A stretch of DNA of 9,444 bases from Syntrophaceae bacterium (GTDB taxonomy: Bacteria > Desulfobacterota > DTXE01). A model generated the notes under the pieces. The model made no database searches. It saw only the letters and a program-made list of their open reading frames with translations, and had not been told where the DNA came from. The translations under genes were made by a program, and so were the position numbers. Location: the NCBI GenBank assembly GCA_012962595.1, contig DTXE01000188.1:1-9444 (forward strand). The letters are read 5' to 3'. This document shows, in pieces, positions 4,739 to 9,444 of the stretch (positions are counted from its first letter, which is position 1; each line of letters opens with the position of its first letter).

Positions 4739-5713
4739 TTAAATCAAAAGATTCTTAAAAGACCTCTTATCAACGGCCTTTGTGGAAATGATGGTAGAAA
4801 TATGGTTTTGTGTAACCATAACCCTTACAGGTGTACCCTCTAAGGCATCGCTATAGGAAGCACAGATAGTGGCAGCCAACTTCTGATTTTGTAAATGGGT
4901 GCCACAGGGAATCAGGACAGCAGGTCCAGGAACATTAAGTGTCTTCAGCACTTGATCCTGAGGCTTAGAAAGCCCATGAATGGCATCATTCTCTTTTTTA
5001 TTCCGGCCTATGATCAATTTGGTGTCTTTGTCTAAGCGAAGATGGCGTCCCCATTTGAGTAATTCAATATCTTGATTATCCACATTTACCAGGTATTGAA
5101 GGAGATCCTTGAGTCTCCTTGAGAATCCGGGGTCCGTCAAAAGACAGCCACCAGAAGGTGTAGGATACTCTGAGATACCAAGCCTTTGCGCCAATGCCAT
5201 CTGTCTCTTTCTGGAGCGTCCGCTTATATCCAAAAGACTATCCCGATCAACCTGTCCCATCTTTTCAGGGATGGTCTCTGGAAGGAGCTTAGCACTTAGG
5301 GGTCTCAGGAGGTGGGCATGGTACCCTGACTTTCTGGCAATGAGCTTTAGTGTACCTTTGTTTTGTGACATAGGGCGCTGTCCTAGTACCTCCCCGGTAA
5401 AGATAAAGTCAAATCCCTCTCCTTCCATGATCTTTCCAGCTTCTTGCAGCATTAATATATGGCAATCTATGCAAGGATTCATAAAGCTTCCATAACCATG
5501 TTCAGGATTACGGAGTATCTCCAAGAAAGGAGAGGTTATATCCACTATCTTTAGAGGAATATTCAGGAGCTGGGCGGATTTTATTGCCTTCTCTGGGCCA
5601 AAAACTGGCGTCTTAAAATTTACTACTACCACAGAAATTCCCTGTTCCCTGATAATCGCAGTTGCCAATATACTATCCAGTCCTCCAGAAAATAACCCTA
5701 AGGCCTTTGTCAT
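4739..5713 (-). CDS. PP-loop ATPase, probable tRNA thiolation enzyme (MnmA/ThiI-like)
   Basis: A 324-aa cytoplasmic enzyme. The N-terminal domain has the PP-loop SGGLDS (residues 9-14) that binds ATP and adenylates a substrate. Cysteines at 81 and 84 (NPCIDCH) and at 190 (PSGGCLLTDPG) could form the pair that carries and transfers sulfur, comparable with the catalytic cysteines of MnmA-type tRNA 2-thiouridylases. The C-terminal third, with RHLRLDKDTKLIIGRNKKEND, looks like the RNA-binding domain (NFACT-R/DUF814 type) seen in this group. Database names for such proteins include 'tRNA (5-methylaminomethyl-2-thiouridylate)-methyltransferase'; thiolation is more likely than methylation given the PP-loop. 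The gene starts 14 nt after the DUF434 gene and is last in the dnaJ operon. The ribosome binding site is weak (AGAGA, AAAAG), suggesting coupling. The exact tRNA position modified cannot be read from the sequence. Confidence 0.85.
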   Translation of the reverse strand: MTKALGLFSGGLDSILATAIIREQGISVVVVNFKTPVFGPEKAIKSAQLLNIPLKIVDITSPFLEILRNPEHGYGSFMNPCIDCHILMLQEAGKIMEGEGFDFIFTGEVLGQRPMSQNKGTLKLIARKSGYHAHLLRPLSAKLLPETIPEKMGQVDRDSLLDISGRSRKRQMALAQRLGISEYPTPSGGCLLTDPGFSRRLKDLLQYLVNVDNQDIELLKWGRHLRLDKDTKLIIGRNKKENDAIHGLSKPQDQVLKTLNVPGPAVLIPCGTHLQNQKLAATICASYSDALEGTPVRVMVTQNHISTIISTKAVDKRSFKNLLI

Positions 5714-5727
5714 CTTTTATAAAATCT

Positions 5728-6444
5728 CTACAAAAGATTTTTGAAGGAGATTAACCATTCACACTTGATGATTTCTTTTATAATGTACCCTGCCATGTCC
5801 ACTACTTGCCTACTTTGGTTGATGAGGGCTGAATCACTGGTAGCCACAATTCCGTCAAAATCCTTGAGGTACCTTTCCGGTACCTTTACTGCCAAAGCAT
5901 CGCCATTAATTTGCCTTTCTTTCATGATTTCTCTCAAGTTGGTTGCAAAGACACCACTAAGGCTTATGGGGGAATCAAGTAAAATCAGGGTGTATATGGG
6001 TTCCAAGTTATGTAGAAGATTAAAGATGAGGCCAAGCGCACCCTCTGTGGTTTTTGAAATCTTATACCGGCTTGAAACTCCAGCTATATCACGGATAACC
6101 CCATCATTAGCATGAATAAGAGGCAGACCTTTTAGGGCACTTTCTAAAGTTATGATTACGTTATACCCATCCAGTGCCACATTGGCACCTCTGATACGCT
6201 CAATGGGTAGTAACTTCTCTTTTCTTAAGGTGGATTCCCTTTTTGAGAAGACACCGCGATGTAGTAAATCTCGATGAAGTCTATCTAACTGGTAGCGACT
6301 ACCAACCAGCTCTAATGAGCCTTTTCTGGGATAACCTCTGTCTAAAAGGAACAGAAAATCCTTGCCTGCCTCATAGAGCTCTTTAAGCTGTAAATCTTCC
6401 TTCACATCTTCAAGAAATAGACCCTTACAGTCCCTCCTTGGCAA
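5728..6444 (-). CDS. DUF434 domain protein
   Basis: A 238-aa soluble protein of the DUF434 family, function unknown. The N-terminal DUF434 region carries [20 protein letters not shown] (about 32-51) followed by [13 protein letters not shown]. The C-terminal part has conserved-looking acidic strand ends: ALDGYNV (91-96), LLDSPIS (155-161) and ATSDSALI (201-208). Spaced aspartates at strand ends recall PIN/NYN-like nuclease folds, but that is only a guess. The start used here is a TTG (6444) that overlaps the last 20 bases of the dnaJ-family gene, whose 3' end contains AAGGAGG. Alternatives are few (a GTG near residue 13) and would cut into the family's N-terminus. Overlap with the gene before and 14-nt spacing to the gene after indicate one transcript and linked production. 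Confidence 0.85.
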   Translation of the reverse strand: MPRRDCKGLFLEDVKEDLQLKELYEAGKDFLFLLDRGYPRKGSLELVGSRYQLDRLHRDLLHRGVFSKRESTLRKEKLLPIERIRGANVALDGYNVIITLESALKGLPLIHANDGVIRDIAGVSSRYKISKTTEGALGLIFNLLHNLEPIYTLILLDSPISLSGVFATNLREIMKERQINGDALAVKVPERYLKDFDGIVATSDSALINQSRQVVDMAGYIIKEIIKCEWLISFKNLL

Positions 6445-7357
6445 GCTCTTTTATCATATCCCTTTGCTTCTCGGTTATCTGTTTAGGAATCTTTACCACA
6501 ACTTCTACAAAGAGATCCCCTTGACCTCCCCCGCGGAAACTGGGCAACCCATGTCCTTTTACACGCATCTTGGTACGGCTTTGTATGCCAGGTGGAACCT
6601 TTACATCTAGGTTCTTTCCTTCTAACGTGGGTACTTGAATAGTAGTACCCAGGATAGCCTCTGTAAGTTTGACCTCTTTTCTAATGTATAAGTTATTACC
6701 ATCCCTTTTAAATAATGGGTGGTCCAAGACCTTGACTTGTACATAAAGGTCTCCACACTCAAGTCCTCTTCCTTCTTCACCTTTGCCAGGTATTTTTAGT
6801 TTTTTGCCTGTAGTAATGCCTGGTGGAATCTTTACCGAAATCCTCTCCGTTTTGCCACCTCTCATAAAGGAGATTACCTTCTCCGCACCAGTGGCCACAT
6901 CATTCAAGGTTATAGGAAGCTCGTAGAGCAAATCGGCACCTTTTTTAACTCTTTGGGTTCTAGGACCAAAACCAAACATATCACCCATATTAAACTGTGG
7001 TCCACAGGTTCTATATCCTCTTTTGGCTCTGGATCCCCCAAAGATTCTGTTAAAGATATCCTCGCCTAACCCGAATTCTCTGAAAAGGCTGCCAAAATCG
7101 AAGTCTCTGAATATATCCTCCTGGGTAAATCTTCTATGGAATTCTGTTGAACCAAAGGCGTCGTACTGTTTCCTTTTTTCTGGATCGCTCAATACAGCGT
7201 AGGCCTCATTTATCTCTTTAAACTTCTCTTCAGCCGCCCTATCGCCTTTGGTTCTGTCAGGATGGTATTTCAAGGCCAACTTTCGGTAAGCCCTTTTTAT
7301 CTCTTCAGTAGTGGCATCCCTTTTTACTCCCAAAACTTCATAATAATCTCTAGCCAT
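6425..7357 (-). CDS. DnaJ-family co-chaperone, class B (CbpA-like, no zinc finger)
   Basis: A 310-aa Hsp40. The J domain (residues 1-70) begins [20 protein letters not shown] and has the HPD motif at 32-34, needed to stimulate DnaK's ATPase. A linker rich in Phe and Gly (about 73-130, [24 protein letters not shown]) takes the place of the G/F region. No CxxCxGxG repeats follow, so it is class B like CbpA and not canonical DnaJ. The two C-terminal substrate-binding beta domains are complete: [55 protein letters not shown] and the end motif [14 protein letters not shown]. It has its own promoter (7390-7418) and a ribosome binding site (GAAGGT) before the ATG. It leads an operon with DUF434 and PP-loop genes, so the chaperone may serve general folding or these partners. 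No dnaK or grpE lies in the window. Confidence 0.93.
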   Translation of the reverse strand: MARDYYEVLGVKRDATTEEIKRAYRKLALKYHPDRTKGDRAAEEKFKEINEAYAVLSDPEKRKQYDAFGSTEFHRRFTQEDIFRDFDFGSLFREFGLGEDIFNRIFGGSRAKRGYRTCGPQFNMGDMFGFGPRTQRVKKGADLLYELPITLNDVATGAEKVISFMRGGKTERISVKIPPGITTGKKLKIPGKGEEGRGLECGDLYVQVKVLDHPLFKRDGNNLYIRKEVKLTEAILGTTIQVPTLEGKNLDVKVPPGIQSRTKMRVKGHGLPSFRGGGQGDLFVEVVVKIPKQITEKQRDMIKELAKEGL

Positions 7358-7389
7358 TATTAGTACCTTCGGTTTAAGCTACACCCACA

Positions 7390-7418
7390 ATGATAGTATG
7401 GGGAATCACCTGTGTCAA
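7390..7418 (-). promoter_or_regulatory. Sigma70-type promoter of the dnaJ-family operon
   Basis: Minus strand: -35 TTGACA (7413-7418), exactly 17 bp spacer, -10 TATCAT (7390-7395, five of six matches). Transcription should begin about 20-25 nt before the ATG at 7357. No sigma32-type heat-shock promoter or CIRCE element is visible. Confidence 0.75.
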
Positions 7419-7430
7419 CAAGAACACAGG
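7409..7430. promoter_or_regulatory. Inverted repeat overlapping the -35 box, possible operator
   Basis: A perfect 7-bp inverted repeat, CCTGTGT (7409-7415) and ACACAGG (7424-7430), with an 8-bp centre. It lies 4 bp after the stop of the XRE-type gene and overlaps the -35 box of the next operon. No T-run follows on the minus strand, so an operator is more likely than a terminator. The XRE protein encoded next door is an obvious candidate ligand, but this is untested inference. Confidence 0.4.
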
Positions 7431-7433
7431 ATT

Positions 7434-7847
7434 TCATAATCCCCCTTTTTTCTCTAAAAGCTTATTTATTAAACTCTCTTTTTCAATATAACGGAGGATA
7501 TCCCGTTTTCTCTCTTCGGTCATATCTTCCAACAGCTCCAGGATTTTCTGGGTGACTGTATCAAAATATGTCACACCGGTCTCAGCAACCTTCCATGCCT
7601 GCTCTTTTATATATTTTGGTCTTTCCCCCATCAAAAGCCAATGTTTATTTATACCAAATTTGACTTCTATCATAGATAAAGCTAATTGTGAAATATTAAC
7701 CTTTCCCCTTTCTATGCCACACAAATGACTTTGAGAAATCCCGATTTTTGTAGCAAAGTCCCTCTGTGTTAGCCTATTCTCTTTTCTGACCGCTTGGATT
7801 CTCTCACCCAAACTTTTTTTATCTATTATAAATTTCTTACTTGACAT
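7434..7847 (-). CDS. XRE-family (Cro/C1-type) transcriptional regulator
   Basis: A 137-aa DNA-binding protein. Residues 12-68 form a Cro/C1-type domain: LGERIQAVRKENRLTQRDFA then KIGISQSHLCGIERGKVNIS, with the helix-turn-helix at about 27-48. It is followed by the WLLMGE motif (70-75) common in phage-repressor-like XRE proteins. The C-terminal part (about 90-137) is helical and charged (TQKILELLEDMTEERKRDILRYIEKE) and probably dimerises; it has no LexA-like protease domain. The ATG (7847) is kept because no other in-frame start fits. The best ribosome binding site, GGAGG, is 19 nt upstream, which is unusually far. A palindrome lies within this leader, consistent with autorepression. The gene ends 16 nt before the -35 box of the dnaJ-family operon, which it may control. 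Confidence 0.88.
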   Translation of the reverse strand: MSSKKFIIDKKSLGERIQAVRKENRLTQRDFATKIGISQSHLCGIERGKVNISQLALSMIEVKFGINKHWLLMGERPKYIKEQAWKVAETGVTYFDTVTQKILELLEDMTEERKRDILRYIEKESLINKLLEKKGGL

Positions 7848-7849
7848 TT

Positions 7850-7862
7850 ATCTATTGTAGAT
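7850..7862. promoter_or_regulatory. Palindrome before the XRE gene, candidate self-operator
   Basis: ATCTATTGTAGAT is a perfect 5-bp inverted repeat around TTG, placed 3-15 nt before the ATG. On the minus strand it contains TACAAT, a plausible -10 box. Short palindromes at this position are commonly the operator of XRE repressors. Confidence 0.4.
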
Positions 7863-7904
7863 TTATCCTCCGAAAAATTTGAGAATATTAAGCCGTTACT
7901 TCAC

Positions 7905-7995
7905 ATAATTAAAAGCCCCCGTGCCCGGTCAGGAATGGTCGGCATAGAGGGCCCCAAGGCAGATGCGTTTTTCAACCCGGCCACGCATCTGCCTT
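7905..7995 (-). ncRNA. Two-hairpin structured RNA or terminator/attenuator
   Basis: Two stable stems sit side by side. The first is a perfect 13-bp inverted repeat AAGGCAGATGCGT (7956-7968) and ACGCATCTGCCTT (7983-7995) with a 14-nt loop. The second pairs GCCCCCGTGCC (7915-7925) with GGCATAGAGGGC (7941-7952), with one bulge and one mismatch. On the minus strand the second hairpin is followed by TTTTAATT, the form of a rho-independent terminator. A minus-strand transcript ending here could be a small RNA or an attenuated leader of the XRE gene, whose ATG lies about 65 nt further on. I do not recognise a known riboswitch class. Confidence 0.35.
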
Positions 7996-8025
7996 AAACC
8001 TTAGATTCTTTTTAATCTCAAGTCA

Positions 8026-8319
8026 ATGATAAATTCAGACCACAATCCTAACGGGCAAGGGATGATTGAAGTTAAAGAATATAGGATGTTCGAAATCAGT
8101 GACCATGTCTTGAAGGCCACTACTAAATGTAAGAAAGGCTTTTCCTGTCTATCAGGAGAGAGAAAGGATCTCTGTAAGATAAGCTATTGTGTTTCAAATG
8201 AAATTTATTTCTTAAACCACTGTAATGATACATCGTGCGGTTATGCAATATCCTTTGGATATTCCTATGTTTGCACTTGTCCAACCAGAAAAGAGATATA
8301 TAATAGATTCAATCAATAA
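8026..8319 (+). CDS. Small eight-cysteine protein, probably metal-binding
   Basis: A protein of up to 97 residues with eight cysteines at positions 35, 41, 50, 55, 66, 71, 83 and 85, as CKKGFSC, C....C, C....C and a final CTC. Such density in a short cytoplasmic protein (no signal peptide or membrane segment) suggests structural zinc or an iron-sulfur site. The core EVKEYRMFEISDHVLKATTK before the first cysteine looks conserved, and I have the impression of relatives among Deltaproteobacteria, but I cannot name a family. The start is unsure: ATG 8026 has no ribosome binding site. ATG 8062 (MIEVKEYRMF) has AAGG immediately before it and would remove a non-conserved-looking N-terminus. The gene stands alone between the hairpins at 7905-7995 and panB, and there is a 172-bp gap to panB. 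Confidence 0.65.
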   Translation: MINSDHNPNGQGMIEVKEYRMFEISDHVLKATTKCKKGFSCLSGERKDLCKISYCVSNEIYFLNHCNDTSCGYAISFGYSYVCTCPTRKEIYNRFNQ

Positions 8320-8440
8320 TATTCGTCCCACCTAACCATATTCACCTTAATCCAAATTTTTCTTCATTAAAAAATACTTGTCAACGTCCTTGTGGTTACC
8401 CCTTTGTATAAACGGTAAGAGAAGATTTCTTGCAAAATGC

Positions 8441-8468
8441 TTGACAATTAGTGTATCCCAATTATAGA
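8441..8468 (+). promoter_or_regulatory. Promoter of panB
   Basis: -35 TTGACA (8441-8446), 16-bp spacer, -10 TATAGA (8463-8468, four of six matches). Transcription would start about 17 nt before the panB ATG, leaving a short leader that holds only the ribosome binding site AGAAGGG. Confidence 0.65.
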
Positions 8469-8491
8469 TTGCATAGAAAAGAAGGGCGCTT

Positions 8492-9283
8492 ATGGAATCT
8501 AAGGTTACGGTGACATCCTTGCTTAAGATGAAACAGGAAGGTAAGAAGATTGTTATGCTTACTGCCTATGATTATCTTTACGCAAAAATAGCCGATGAGG
8601 CTGGGGTAGATGTCCTCTTGGTAGGTGATTCACTTGCCATGGTGGTACAGGGTAAGGAAAACACCCTTCCGGTTACTATGGATGAGATGGTATACCATAC
8701 TGAGATGGTGGCTAGGGCTGCAAAAAGGGCTATGGTGGTTGGGGATATGCCTTTCATGTCATATCAGGCTTCTGTGGAAGAGGCCATCAGAAACGCCGGT
8801 AGATTTCTCAAAGAAGGAGGGGCCTCTTCGGTGAAAGTGGAGGGGGGTGCTCAAGTCTCTAAGCTCATCAAGGCCCTGACAACGGTGGACATTCCTGTAA
8901 TGGCCCATATTGGCCTTACCCCTCAATCTATCCATAAACTTGGTGGCTTTAAGGTCCAGAGGGATGAAGATCGCCTTATCAGTGATGCACTTACAGTTGA
9001 AGATGCAGGTGCCTATTCAGTGGTTCTTGAGTGTATCCCTCAGGAAGTATCTCAGAAGATTACAGAAAGACTCACTATCCCCACTATAGGCATAGGTGCA
9101 GGTAGTGGATGTGATGGCCAGGTGCTGGTCATCCACGATGTTCTAGGATTATTTGAGAGATTTGTTCCAAAGTTTGTCAAACAGTATGCACAGCTTGGAA
9201 AGAAGACTCGCAAGGCCATTTCCCAATATGTAAGGGAGGTACAAGAAGGGGTATTTCCTTCCTCTGAGCATACCTACAAGTGA
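8492..9283 (+). CDS. panB: 3-methyl-2-oxobutanoate hydroxymethyltransferase (ketopantoate synthesis)
   Basis: A 263-aa cytoplasmic enzyme of full family length. It adds the one-carbon group of 5,10-methylenetetrahydrofolate to 2-oxoisovalerate, giving ketopantoate for pantothenate and coenzyme A. Family blocks appear in order: [32 protein letters not shown] with metal ligand Asp46, [10 protein letters not shown] with Asp85, SVKVEGG with Lys115 and Glu117, [26 protein letters not shown] with the catalytic Glu180, and [23 protein letters not shown] near the end. The start has a good ribosome binding site (AGAAGGG, 5 nt gap). It has its own promoter. The last bases of the window carry another ribosome binding site, so a further gene, perhaps panC as in many genomes, probably follows. 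Confidence 0.97.
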   Translation: MESKVTVTSLLKMKQEGKKIVMLTAYDYLYAKIADEAGVDVLLVGDSLAMVVQGKENTLPVTMDEMVYHTEMVARAAKRAMVVGDMPFMSYQASVEEAIRNAGRFLKEGGASSVKVEGGAQVSKLIKALTTVDIPVMAHIGLTPQSIHKLGGFKVQRDEDRLISDALTVEDAGAYSVVLECIPQEVSQKITERLTIPTIGIGAGSGCDGQVLVIHDVLGLFERFVPKFVKQYAQLGKKTRKAISQYVREVQEGVFPSSEHTYK

Positions 9284-9368
9284 AACATTCATGACCTTCA
9301 GTCACAAAGAGATATGAAAATGGAATATAGGCAGGGATTAAAATTCAAAATACCAAATCCCAAATCTC

Positions 9369-9428
9369 AAATTCCAAATCCCAAATTCCAAACAATGTTT
9401 GGTATTTGATGCTTGGGATTTGGAATTT
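9369..9428 (+). repeat. Long AT-rich hairpin built from AAATTCCAAATCCC-type repeats
   Basis: Downstream of panB, AAATTCCAAATCCCAA (9369-9384) is perfectly inverted at 9413-9428. Inside it ATTCCAAAC faces GTTTGGTAT around an AAT loop, so nearly 60 nt can fold into one hairpin. Just before it are more copies of the same words (ACCAAATCCCAAATCTC, 9352-9368), which also resemble the inner arm. Related degenerate repeats are scattered in several environmental bacterial genomes. It may act as a weak transcript-end or mRNA-stability structure between panB and the next gene. Confidence 0.55.
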
Positions 9429-9432
9429 AAAC

Positions 9433-9440
9433 AAGAGGAG
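9433..9440 (+). promoter_or_regulatory. Ribosome binding site of a gene starting at the window edge
   Basis: AAGAGGAG lies a few bases before the final 'CTAT', which may be the start of an ATG lying across the window end. The spacing is short if that ATG is used. The downstream gene is not visible. Confidence 0.35.
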
Positions 9441-9444
9441 CTAT

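Noticed and set aside
4733..4843. Plus-strand 36-aa ORF preceded by AAAAGGAG
   Set aside because: The ribosome binding site is good, but the frame lies antisense to the end of the PP-loop gene and the peptide has no recognisable features; probably chance.
5109..5495. Plus-strand ORF of 128 codons
   Set aside because: Antisense to the PP-loop gene, whose motifs are clear.
5741..6115. Plus-strand ORF of 124 codons
   Set aside because: Antisense to the DUF434 gene.
8378..8412. TTGTCA ... TATAAA as a second panB promoter
   Set aside because: The spacer is 23 bp, too long for a sigma70 promoter; the pair at 8441-8468 fits far better.
8625..8834. Plus-strand 69-codon ORF
   Set aside because: Out-of-frame shadow inside panB.
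9340..9430. CRISPR array
   Set aside because: The repeated words are short, degenerate and have no regular spacers.

Overview
The window looks like a piece of a bacterial chromosome with fairly low GC content. It falls into two parts: a mobile, partly decayed cassette region (about 1-4600) and an ordinary chromosomal region (about 4739-9444). A Deltaproteobacteria/Desulfobacterota-type host is my best guess. The reasons are the REP-like motif GGGGACGGTTCTATTTT, the degenerate AAATTCCAAATCCC repeats and the DnaJ-DUF434-PP-loop gene set. There is no rRNA or other decisive marker, so the guess is weak.

Region 1-4600 reads as an integron gene-cassette array in which every gene lies on the minus strand. 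After nearly every gene or gene group there is an attC-like imperfect palindrome: 1-65 (cut by the window edge), 664-753, 1265-1319 (degenerate), 2638-2730, 2908-2969, 3267-3320 (very degenerate) and 3842-3899. In the clear sites the unpaired extra bases sit in the right-hand arm, so all sites point the same way and agree with the gene direction. Read from the promoter side (right to left) the cassettes are: (1) a frameshifted PIN/VapC-like toxin with a 57-aa partner; (2) a membrane protein split by a frameshift at a T-run that is a textbook -1 slippery heptamer; (3) a remnant of an OmpA-like C-terminal domain fused to a REP-like element; (4) a 51-aa protein; (5) a lipoprotein followed by decayed ORFs and a structured gene-poor stretch; (6) a ParD-like/ParE toxin-antitoxin pair; (7) a 196-aa protein with a HEPN-like RNxxxH motif. 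No integrase gene is present. A good sigma70-type promoter (4650-4679) sits where a cassette promoter would be expected. The array is therefore either a CALIN (attC cluster lacking an integrase) or an integron whose integrase was lost or lies outside the window.

Region 4739-7357 is a minus-strand operon: a zinc-finger-less DnaJ-family co-chaperone, a DUF434 protein overlapping its 3' end, and a PP-loop ATPase with cysteines resembling a tRNA thiolase. It has a strong promoter at 7390-7418 overlapped by an inverted repeat. Just upstream is an XRE-family repressor-like gene (7434-7847) with a palindrome before its start. Between 7905 and 8000 two stable hairpins, one followed by a T-run on the minus strand, suggest a structured or terminating RNA. 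On the plus strand follow a small eight-cysteine protein (8026-8319) and panB (8492-9283), the first committed step of pantothenate synthesis, with its own promoter. A 60-nt hairpin made of AAATTCCAAATCCCAA-type repeats closes the window, and a ribosome binding site at the last bases suggests that another plus-strand gene starts at the edge.
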